Assembly (NCBI GenBank): GCA_022842805.1
Contig: JALHOX010000238.1
Span: 1 to 7,264 of the forward strand
Direction of reading: 5' to 3'
DNA length: 7,264 nucleotides
DNA from: Phycisphaerae bacterium
Lineage (GTDB): Bacteria; Planctomycetota; Phycisphaerae; UBA1845; Fen-1342
The position numbers and the translations under genes were made by a program. Shown here piece by piece: positions 1 through 5,285 of this stretch (position 1 is its first letter; each line of letters begins with the position of its first letter). A model generated the notes under the pieces. The model made no database searches, was not told where the DNA came from, and worked only from the letters and a program-made list of their open reading frames with translations.

Positions 1-67
1 GCGCGCTTGTCATATAGCCCTTCTGCATTCTGCATTAAGCATTGAGTCCGCGGTTCGCCCTTCCCCC

Positions 68-1543
68 TCACCCCTTCACCCCTCCGCCCCTCCCTTCTTT
101 CCGCGCCTCAATCCGCTTCACAAACGACGCAATAATCCGATCATACAAATCATCCCCCAGCAACTTATCCTCATACCCCGCCATGATGCTCGGGTTGTCA
201 TTCACTTCGATGATGTACGCCTCATCACCAATGAGCTTCACATCCACCCCATACAACCCATCGCCGATCAGCCGCGCCGCCCGCACCGCGTTCTCCAACA
301 CCACCGGCGGCACCTGATCCAGCGGCACCGCCTCCACGCTGCCATATTCCGTCTCCCCCTCTTCGTCCTTCTTCGCAATCTGCCAGTGCTTCTCGGCCAT
401 GAAGTACTTGCACGCGTACAGCGCCTCACGCTCCAACACGCCGATGCGCCAATCCAGATCCGTCGGCACAAACTGCTGCCCAATCACCAGGTCCGAATCA
501 TCCAGCAGCCGATCCAGCGCCGCGTTCAGCCCCTCGACCGTCTCGACCTTCTCCACACCCTGACTAAACGAACTATCCGGCTGCTTCAAAATCACCGGCA
601 ACCCAAGCGTCTTCACCACCTGTTCGCGATTGTCGCGATGCACGATCATCGTCTTCGGAATCGCGATCTTGTTGCAGCCCAGCAGCTCCGCCAGATAAAC
701 CTTGTTGCCGCACTTCGCGATCGAATCGGGATCGTCGATCACCACCAGCCCCTCCGCCGCCGCACGCCGGGCGAAGCGATAGGTGTGATGGTTCACCGCC
801 GTCGTCTCGCGGATGAAAAGCGCATCAAACTCTGGGATACGGCCGTAATCATCCTTGCCGATGATCTCGACGCCCAAATCCGCCCGCTTCGCCGCCGCTT
901 CAAACTGCTTCAACGCCGCACGATTCGACGGCGCGAATTTCTCTTTGTCGTTGACCAGGATCGCCAGATCAAAACGCACCGGGCTGCGCCGCACGCTCGG
1001 CATGCGCTTCCGGCTGAAAAACGCCCGCGCGCTGCTCTCCACAAAATCGACGTGATTCAGCTGTATTTCGCCCGCCGAGATCGCCCGCACGCTCGACAGC
1101 TTCCACTCCCCTTCTCGCTTCTGAAACTCGGCCCGCATCAGCGGCACCGGAAACAGCCCGAAGAGCCGCTGCGCCAGCTCGTCATAGCGATGGGCCATGT
1201 TCTTGCCGAAGTACACGCTCAGCTCAAACTCATTCGAGCGCAGCGGCCGCAGCGCGCGATGCACCAGCTCGCTCAGGTCGTCCCCCAGCGTCCGCGTGAT
1301 GCTCAGCGTCTTCATGTCCTGAATCGTCGTGATCGAAGGCAGCGGCTTGTGCCGCCGCGCCATCGCCAAGAGCGATACGTAATAGCCGAGCGACTGATAG
1401 CGGTAGGACCGGCACAGATTAAAGACCTTCACGTCGCGCATTTGCGAAAACGACGGATCGGTCAGGTAGCTCCGCGCGCTCACCACCGGCACATCATGCA
1501 GCTTCAGCCGCCAGGTCTTCGGATTGTCCACCACGACCAGCAC
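68..1543 (-). CDS. RLAN-domain RimK-like ATP-grasp ligase
   Basis: Predicted ATP-dependent carboxylate-amine ligase of the RimK branch of the ATP-grasp fold, cytoplasmic; the substrate is unknown. With the chosen start it is 491 aa. Residues 1 to about 165 match the RLAN (RimK-like ATP-grasp N-terminal) domain, including VSARSYLTDP (21-30) and FNLCRSYRYQSLGYYVSLLA (41-60). The ATP-grasp part begins near 270: SIAKCGNKVYLAELL, then VILKQPDSSFSQGV (317-330) with the probable nucleotide-binding K320, VDVK (433-436), and the metal-binding EVNDNPS (446-452; E446, N448). The start is uncertain: no ATG is in frame, so I chose GTG at 1543, which gives MLVVVDNPKTW like family N-termini. The open frame extends back to 2455, but there it is mostly the shadow of the peptidase gene. 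It lies 23 bp after the C39-like gene, so co-transcription is likely. Family assignment is strong; the start is moderate. Confidence 0.9.
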   Translation of the reverse strand: MLVVVDNPKTWRLKLHDVPVVSARSYLTDPSFSQMRDVKVFNLCRSYRYQSLGYYVSLLAMARRHKPLPSITTIQDMKTLSITRTLGDDLSELVHRALRPLRSNEFELSVYFGKNMAHRYDELAQRLFGLFPVPLMRAEFQKREGEWKLSSVRAISAGEIQLNHVDFVESSARAFFSRKRMPSVRRSPVRFDLAILVNDKEKFAPSNRAALKQFEAAAKRADLGVEIIGKDDYGRIPEFDALFIRETTAVNHHTYRFARRAAAEGLVVIDDPDSIAKCGNKVYLAELLGCNKIAIPKTMIVHRDNREQVVKTLGLPVILKQPDSSFSQGVEKVETVEGLNAALDRLLDDSDLVIGQQFVPTDLDWRIGVLEREALYACKYFMAEKHWQIAKKDEEGETEYGSVEAVPLDQVPPVVLENAVRAARLIGDGLYGVDVKLIGDEAYIIEVNDNPSIMAGYEDKLLGDDLYDRIIASFVKRIEARKEGRGGGVKG

Positions 1544-1566
1544 CGAAACATTCGCCAGCTTGCGCG

Positions 1567-2277
1567 CTAGGCCGCCGGCGGGTTCGGCTCCAGGATCGTC
1601 AGGTTCGCGTCGTAAGTGATCACCCCCAGCAGAATCGCTCCGATCACGTGATCGATGTGCACCGCGTAATGGCGCGTCGGCGCCAGATTGTTCGGGTGCA
1701 GCGGATCCGCGATCTGCACCGTCTCGTTCAGGGGGTCGTATCCGCACAGCACCACGAAGTGGCCGCACGGCTCTCCGTTCACGTCGTCCGGCTTGCACGT
1801 CGCCGGAATTTCGCGCGGCTCCTGATACAGATAGGTCGCGCTCAGCCCCGTCAAAATCGGCTTGCCCAGCGCCAGCAGCGAAATCAGCAGCGACCGGCTC
1901 AGCGGCCGAAAGACGACCTTGCCGCCCTTTTCGAGATACTCCAGATACGCCGGCGTCGCCAGATTCATGCGCTCGTTGCTTTTCACGAGCCCCTGCTCGC
2001 GCAGCTTGACGCGCAGGTCCGGCCGCGGCTCCTGAAACCAGCTCGGGTCGAAGACGTGCAGGTTGTACGTGTAAATCGTCGATTGATACCCCCGCTTCAA
2101 CGCGTGCAGCGCCAGCAACACCGCCAGAGTCCCGCCCTGGCTCAGGCTCTGAATCTCGCGGATGATCGTCGGCAACTCGGTCACGTCGCCGTAATAGTTG
2201 TACACCGCGTGCAGACTGGTCGGCCCGCAGGTCGTTTCGTCCGGCTGGCGCGAGATGTCGAGTTGAAGCAGGCGCAT
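1567..2277 (-). CDS. C39-like papain-fold cysteine peptidase (DUF3335 type)
   Basis: A 236-aa protein with the layout of the peptidase C39-like family (DUF3335). The N-terminal motif RQPDETTCGPTSLHAVYNYYG carries Q11 (oxyanion) and the catalytic C17. GHFVVLCGYD supplies H173, and VQIADPLHP supplies D191, so the Cys-His-Asp set appears complete and the enzyme is probably active. No signal peptide, membrane segment or ABC-transporter domain is present, unlike the bacteriocin-exporter C39 peptidases, so a cytoplasmic role is likely. It is the first gene of a two-gene minus-strand operon with the RLAN/ATP-grasp gene. Such peptidase and RimK-like ligase pairs recur in bacteria and have been predicted from gene neighbourhoods to make or trim peptide-type amide bonds; no substrate is visible here. 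ATG 2277 puts the catalytic motif at the usual distance from the N-terminus, but its Shine-Dalgarno is weak. A strong one sits farther upstream in another frame (see the entry at 2455). Confidence 0.88.
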   Translation of the reverse strand: MRLLQLDISRQPDETTCGPTSLHAVYNYYGDVTELPTIIREIQSLSQGGTLAVLLALHALKRGYQSTIYTYNLHVFDPSWFQEPRPDLRVKLREQGLVKSNERMNLATPAYLEYLEKGGKVVFRPLSRSLLISLLALGKPILTGLSATYLYQEPREIPATCKPDDVNGEPCGHFVVLCGYDPLNETVQIADPLHPNNLAPTRHYAVHIDHVIGAILLGVITYDANLTILEPNPPAA

Positions 2278-2280
2278 GGG

Positions 2281-2467
2281 GTTCCGCCGGCGGTGGCGAT
2301 TCAGGTTTGGCCGGAACGACCACGAGTTGTGGTACGAATCGTGACCGTTCCTGACTTGGGGGTTCCGAATCGGCCTCGGGCGCCGCCGCGAGATCGGCGT
2401 CGCTCGTGCGCTGGGCGCGTTCGCGCGTACTCACGTAGGGGATTCCATCGGACAAAGTCGACCTCCT
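2281..2467 (-). other. Possible upstream reading frame with strong RBS and TTG start
   Basis: On the minus strand AGGAGG (2467-2462) is followed 6 nt later by TTG (2455), an ideal initiation layout. The frame begins MSDGIPYVSTRERAQ and stays open into the C39-like gene, but one frame off from it. The first half of these 59 codons has coding-like third-base GC (about 80 percent by hand count); the second half falls to about half. It could be a short leader, a real N-terminal extension of the peptidase joined by a frameshift at the CCCC run (2281-2278), or chance. A -35-like TTGACT (2531-2526) lies upstream, with only a poor -10. I do not call it a gene. Confidence 0.25.
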
Positions 2468-2664
2468 GCCGACAACAGAGCATCCGTGCGAGCGAGAGTT
2501 TTACCATTCATTTCCGGCAGACTCCAGTCAATCGCAGGGAATGTGCCCCAACAGACGACGGTTCCCGACGGATCGCCTTCCCCGGCCGACCTGAAGCGGC
2601 GAACACCGGCCAGGGACTCCACACCCGTCCTAGTTTCTAATCTAGCCACGTCCCCGCGCAACGC

Positions 2665-2680
2665 TGTTTCACGTGAAACA
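2665..2680. promoter_or_regulatory. parS: parS site 1
   Basis: Exact 16-bp palindrome TGTTTCACGTGAAACA, the canonical bacterial parS, bound by ParB. It is the copy farthest from parB. Outer arms CCGCGCAAC (2654-2662) and GTTGCGCGG (2683-2691) are inverted repeats of each other, separated from the core by 2 bp on each side. It carries GCGCAAC where the other four intergenic copies have GCGCAAA, with a compensating change in the opposite arm. Confidence 0.95.
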
Positions 2681-2726
2681 CGGTTGCGCGGCCCCGCAGA
2701 TGCCCCGCCGAAGCCCCCAAGTCGAT

Positions 2727-2754
2727 ATATTGCGACATACGTAGTCGCCAATAT
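2727..2754. repeat. AT-rich dyad between parS 1 and 2
   Basis: Arms ATATTGCGAC (2727-2736) and GTCGCCAATAT (2744-2754) are complementary apart from one extra base, around a 7-nt centre containing TACGTA. It sits in an AT-rich patch within GC-rich surroundings. Weak promoter-like pairs can be read on both strands (TTGCGA/TATGGT on plus, TTGGCG/TATATC on minus, both with 16-bp spacers), partly because of the symmetry. It may be an operator, a divergent promoter or a melting site; its role is unknown. Confidence 0.4.
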
Positions 2755-2814
2755 GGTTGCTGTGGTGAATCAAAATGTCGCGAGGTGAGTCTGCCGAGGC
2801 TGTCTGCGCAAACT

Positions 2815-2830
2815 TGTTTCACGTGAAACA
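2815..2830. promoter_or_regulatory. parS: parS site 2
   Basis: Exact TGTTTCACGTGAAACA. The flanks are GCGCAAA (2806-2812) and TTTGCGC (2833-2839), inverted repeats set 2 bp from the core on each side; the two intervening base pairs are not symmetric. It begins 150 bp after parS 1. Confidence 0.96.
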
Positions 2831-2912
2831 GATTTGCGCCAGCCCCGCCGGAGCGGTTCGGTTCCTCGCCGCCGGCGCTCACCCAAACCTTTCGCGAAGG
2901 CTCAGGATCCAC

Positions 2913-2926
2913 CTGTCGGCCGACAG
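2913..2926. repeat. 14-bp palindrome next to parS 3
   Basis: Perfect palindrome CTGTCGGCCGACAG, ending 3 bp before the extended parS 3 palindrome begins. No other copy was seen in the window. It could bind a dimeric protein or be chance in GC-rich DNA. Confidence 0.45.
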
Positions 2927-2938
2927 CGGGCGCAAATG

Positions 2939-2954
2939 TGTTTCACGTGAAACA
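2939..2954. promoter_or_regulatory. parS: parS site 3 (core of a perfect 34-bp palindrome)
   Basis: Exact TGTTTCACGTGAAACA. Here the symmetry is perfect from 2930 to 2963: arm GCGCAAATG on the left and CATTTGCGC on the right. This is the cleanest copy of the extended element and starts 124 bp after parS 2. Confidence 0.97.
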
Positions 2955-3088
2955 CATTTGCGCGGGGGTCGTGAGTCGCAGTGGCCCGCCGCGGGACAGG
3001 GGCCAGAAGGCGGGGCGAAGAAATGCCGCGCCACCTCGGCAACGCTGAACCCGACTGGCTCGGAGCCGTGGAGCGCCCGGCGCAAATT

Positions 3089-3104
3089 TGTTTCACGTGA
3101 AACA
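3089..3104. promoter_or_regulatory. parS: parS site 4
   Basis: Exact TGTTTCACGTGAAACA. Arms GCGCAAATT (3080-3088) and CATTTGCGC (3105-3113) differ from perfect symmetry at one position only. It starts 150 bp after parS 3. Confidence 0.97.
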
Positions 3105-3243
3105 CATTTGCGCAGCCCCGATCCCGGCCTAGCTTCCAGCTGCCGGAGAGGGGGGCGATCCGACGGCGGACCATCGGCGGGGCCAGCCGTCAACCACCGG
3201 GCGCCGGGCCGCCCGCACCCCGGCCGCGACCGCCGCGCAAACT

Positions 3244-3259
3244 TGTTTCACGTGAAACA
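3244..3259. promoter_or_regulatory. parS: parS site 5, promoter-proximal
   Basis: Exact TGTTTCACGTGAAACA with arms GCGCAAACT (3235-3243) and CATTTGCGC (3260-3268). It starts 155 bp after parS 4 and ends 26 bp before the -35 element of the proposed parB promoter, so ParB bound or spreading here could affect parB transcription. Confidence 0.96.
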
Positions 3260-3285
3260 CATTTGCGCAGAAGCCATGATCCGCC

Positions 3286-3314
3286 TTGACCCTCCCCGGC
3301 GGCCAACCTACATT
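3286..3314 (+). promoter_or_regulatory. Probable sigma70 promoter of parB
   Basis: TTGACC (3286-3291) and TACATT (3309-3314) are separated by exactly 17 bp, close to the housekeeping consensus. Transcription would start near 3320-3322, giving a leader of about 45 nt to the parB ATG at 3367. Found by eye; not tested. Confidence 0.6.
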
Positions 3315-3317
3315 TCG

Positions 3318-3332
3318 TCACGTCCAACGTGA
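3318..3332. promoter_or_regulatory. Split parS-like dyad over the parB transcription start
   Basis: TCACGT (3318-3323) and ACGTGA (3327-3332) form an inverted repeat with a 3-bp centre, CCA. These are the inner half-sites of parS pulled apart, and they overlap the predicted +1 of parB. It is a candidate autoregulatory operator or a decayed parS; the short arms mean chance cannot be excluded. Confidence 0.4.
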
Positions 3333-3366
3333 AAATCCACCACGCATCGTAGTCGGAGCAGCCCTC

Positions 3367-4326
3367 ATGGCCAACAATCCGCCCCGCCTCGGCCGCGGCC
3401 TCGGAACCCTCATCGGCAAACGCGACGCTGGAAACCCAGCCGCTCCCAGTGGCCAAGCCACCCCCCATGCCGTCGTCGCATCCGCCGCCGCACCGGTCCA
3501 GGAGCCTCGCTCCACGCACCTGCTACGCGACTTGCCCCTGACCTCGATCAAGCCCAACCCGCGCCAGCCACGCACCTACTTCGCCGAAGATTCGCTCAAA
3601 AACCTCGCCGAATCGCTCAAGGCCCAGGGCGTGCTCCAGCCCATCGTCGTCCGCACCATGGCCGCCGGACACTACGAACTGGTCGCCGGCGAACGCCGCT
3701 GGCGGGCGGCGCAGATCGCCGGCCTGGAGACCATTCCGGCCGTCATCCGCTCCGTCAGCGACACCCAGACCCTCGAACTCGCGCTGGTCGAAAACCTGCA
3801 ACGCGAAGACCTCACGCCGCTCGAGCGCGCCAGAGCTTACCAGTCATACATCGACCGCTTCGCCGTCGGCCCCGAAGTGCTCGCGCTCAAGCTCAGCGAA
3901 AGCCGGGCCAGTGTGCTCAACTACCTCCGGCTGTTGAAGTTGCCCGACGAAGTCCAGGAGTTCATCCGCATCGGCGAACTCGGCATGGGCCAGGCGCGGG
4001 CCATCGCCGCCCTCACCGATCCGGTCCGCCAGCTCGCCATCGCGCGCATGGCCGTCCGGCGAAACCTGTCCGTGCGTCAGGTCGAACAGCTCGCGAAATC
4101 GCCGACGGGCGATCCCGCCAACATGCCCGACATCGCTGTTTCACGTGAAACAGCGCAGATGCGCCACGCCGACGAAGTCTCCAAGGCCATCGGCAAGTCG
4201 CTGGGGGTCCCGGTCCAACTCTTCCCCGGCAAAAAGAAAAACGCCGGTCGATTGGTGATTCAGTATCGATCGCTCGAAGAATTCGACCGCATTGTCGAGC
4301 GGCTCGACGTGCAGCTACCCGACTAA
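3367..4326 (+). CDS. parB: Chromosome partition protein ParB
   Basis: A 319-aa ParB/Spo0J-family protein, a CTP-dependent DNA clamp that loads at parS, spreads and organises the segregation complex with ParA. The N-terminal RLGRGLGTLIG (7-17) matches the ParA-interacting peptide. The N-terminal domain follows with NPRQPRTYF (64-72), the CTP-binding GERRWRAA (108-115) and VENLQREDLTPLE (141-153). A helix-turn-helix spans about 167-193, ending in YLRLLKLP. The C-terminal dimerisation segment is near 295-313. ATG 3367 is chosen because GGAG (3355-3358) lies 8 nt before it and the family N-terminus begins there; an in-frame extension to 3286 would start inside the promoter. The length is normal. 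There is no parA directly upstream; the neighbouring DNA is the parS array. Residues 257-262 (VSRET in the linker before the C-terminal domain) are encoded by a sixth parS. Confidence 0.97.
   Translation: MANNPPRLGRGLGTLIGKRDAGNPAAPSGQATPHAVVASAAAPVQEPRSTHLLRDLPLTSIKPNPRQPRTYFAEDSLKNLAESLKAQGVLQPIVVRTMAAGHYELVAGERRWRAAQIAGLETIPAVIRSVSDTQTLELALVENLQREDLTPLERARAYQSYIDRFAVGPEVLALKLSESRASVLNYLRLLKLPDEVQEFIRIGELGMGQARAIAALTDPVRQLAIARMAVRRNLSVRQVEQLAKSPTGDPANMPDIAVSRETAQMRHADEVSKAIGKSLGVPVQLFPGKKKNAGRLVIQYRSLEEFDRIVERLDVQLPD
4137..4152. promoter_or_regulatory. parS: parS site 6, inside parB
   Basis: Exact TGTTTCACGTGAAACA within the parB reading frame, with symmetry extended to 22 bp (4134-4155) by CGC and GCG. 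It lacks the GCGCAAA/TTTGCGC arms of the five intergenic copies. It encodes VSRET in the variable linker between the DNA-binding and C-terminal domains, where protein constraint is low. Confidence 0.95.
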
Positions 4327-4374
4327 CGCGTCCGGCAATCATCCTCACGCCCGCTCGAAAGGGGGGCGATGCCG

Positions 4375-4421
4375 CGGTTTCGCCGGTCGTCGCCATCGCG
4401 ATTCCGCAGGTCGTCGCTACG
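4375..4421 (+). repeat. Imperfect 24-bp tandem duplication downstream of parB
   Basis: GGTCGTCGC occurs at 4385-4393 and again at 4409-4417. The surrounding bases align at an offset of 24 bp, with 17 of 21 matching between 4375-4395 and 4399-4419. It lies between parB and the carbonic-anhydrase-like gene. No function is apparent. Confidence 0.45.
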
Positions 4422-4550
4422 TTCAGCAATGCTCTCTAGCTTGTCTAGTCACACTGCTATGTTTCATACCATAACTGTGCAGTGTTGGCATTCCTCGCGC
4501 TTCACGCCAGCCTATGATCGCTATGCGCGGCCCGGCGTCGCCCTCATCGA

Positions 4551-4565
4551 TATAGTTTCGGCGTG
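4551..4565 (+). promoter_or_regulatory. -10 element placing transcription start at a GTG codon
   Basis: TATAGT (4551-4556) matches the -10 consensus at 5 of 6 positions and is followed by 6 nt and then the GTG at 4563. No Shine-Dalgarno precedes that codon and no good -35 is visible. The layout is that of a leaderless transcript. Confidence 0.4.
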
Positions 4566-5090
4566 AACAACAACAAGTATCCAACGCCGCAACTCGGCAA
4601 GAACGTCTACATCGCCCCCACCTCCTACGTCGCCGGCAGCGTCATCGTCGGCGACGACGTGACGATCATGCACCACGTCGTAATTCGCGGCGACATCGCC
4701 ACGATCCGCGTCGGCAATCGCTGCAATATTCAGGACGGCTCGGTGCTGCACACGCGCTACGGCGTCGATCTCGACATCGGCGACGAAGTCGGCGTCGGCC
4801 ATCGCGCCGTGGTGCACTGTCGGCGGGTAGGGCGGGGCACATTGATCGGCATCGGCAGCATCGTGCTCGACAACGCCGAAGTCGGCGCGGGATGCGTGGT
4901 GGCGGCCGGCGCAGTGGTCACGCCGGGCATGGTCGTGCCCGACGGCAAGCTGGTGGCGGGCGTCCCGGCAAAAGTGATCCGCGACGTCGGCGAGCGCGAC
5001 CACGAATACATGCGGCACGTGATTGAGAGCTACATCAAAGTCGGGCGCGAGCATGCGGAGGGGAAGTGGCCGGCGATCAAAAGCGAATAG
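4563..5090 (+). CDS. Gamma-carbonic-anhydrase family protein (left-handed beta-helix)
   Basis: A 175-aa hexapeptide-repeat protein of the gamma carbonic anhydrase / YrdA-like family, probably a cytoplasmic trimer with metal at the subunit interfaces. The repeats run from about residue 11 to 138. Three likely zinc-binding histidines are present: H63 (VLHT), H80 and H85 (GHRAVVH). The conserved R42 and D44 (RGD) and Q57-D58 (NIQDGS) are also there, as is the typical end of the helix, VPAKVIRD. A C-terminal alpha-helix follows. All metal ligands are present, so reversible CO2 hydration is possible, but many YrdA-like members show little or no such activity and the true role is open. The GTG start at 4563 fits the family N-terminus; no upstream alternative is in frame. 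It appears to be monocistronic: 236 bp follow parB and 195 bp precede the next gene. Confidence 0.93.
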   Translation: MNNNKYPTPQLGKNVYIAPTSYVAGSVIVGDDVTIMHHVVIRGDIATIRVGNRCNIQDGSVLHTRYGVDLDIGDEVGVGHRAVVHCRRVGRGTLIGIGSIVLDNAEVGAGCVVAAGAVVTPGMVVPDGKLVAGVPAKVIRDVGERDHEYMRHVIESYIKVGREHAEGKWPAIKSE

Positions 5091-5201
5091 CAAATGGCGA
5101 CTGAAACGCGACGCAGCCAACAGGCGACGAAGTGACGGAGCGGTAGAAGAAACAACGCGAAGCGGGGTTCCACGGAAATCAGGGGTAGAATCCGATCGGC
5201 G

Positions 5202-5222
5202 TGACGACGGGGCGTGTCGTCA
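5202..5222 (+). other. Hairpin in the leader of the AsmA-like gene
   Basis: TGACGAC (5202-5208) pairs with GTCGTCA (5216-5222) around a 7-nt loop. There is no T-run after it, so it is not a classical intrinsic terminator; it lies between the carbonic-anhydrase-like gene and the next start. A -10-like TAGAAT (5186-5191) just upstream has no good -35. Confidence 0.3.
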
Positions 5223-5285
5223 TCATTAGGTCAACCCAACCAGCTGCGCTCGTGCCGCGCCGGCTCGGCCCACGGAGTTTTCGTC

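Larger units (their letters stand above)
2278..3366. other. Gene-free partition (centromere) region between the peptidase operon and parB
   Basis: About 1.09 kb with no convincing gene. It holds five parS sites (listed separately), an AT-rich dyad (2727-2754), a 14-bp palindrome (2913-2926) and the parB promoter with its dyad (3286-3332). Open frames crossing it are low-complexity and Arg/Gly/Pro-rich. They translate the parS sites as repeated FHVKQ or VSRET peptides, which is what palindromic DNA sites give in random frames. The two flanking transcription units point away from it, so it also holds both promoters. Confidence 0.85.

Noticed and set aside
17..44. Tandem TTCTGCA repeat near the left edge
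   Set aside because: Only two 7-bp copies in a short stretch beyond the ATP-grasp stop codon; no hairpin or T-run that would make a terminator.
165..173. DnaA-box-like TTATCCTCA
   Set aside because: A single one-mismatch site inside a coding gene; no cluster of DnaA boxes was seen, so no origin is called.
386..1570. 394-codon plus-strand open frame
   Set aside because: Antisense shadow of the ATP-grasp gene; Arg/His/Gln-rich with no recognisable domain.
1544..2455. N-terminal extension of the ATP-grasp protein back to the TTG at 2455
   Set aside because: This stretch overlaps the whole peptidase gene in another frame and has no RLAN-like content; family N-termini begin near the GTG at 1543.
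1648..2640. 330-codon plus-strand open frame
   Set aside because: Antisense shadow of the C39-like peptidase gene, extending into the gene-free region.
2654..3268. CRISPR array or transposon terminal repeats as an explanation of the regularly spaced repeats
   Set aside because: The repeat core is exactly parS, the spacers are 90 bp or more and uneven, ParB is adjacent, and no transposase or cas gene is present.
2775..3332. 185-codon open frame across the parS array, plus overlapping minus-strand frames (2879-3193, 2902-3174, 2637-2912)
   Set aside because: They consist of GC-rich low-complexity sequence with FHVKQ or VSRET peptides that are translations of the parS palindromes; several frames on both strands are open at once, and no family motif is present.
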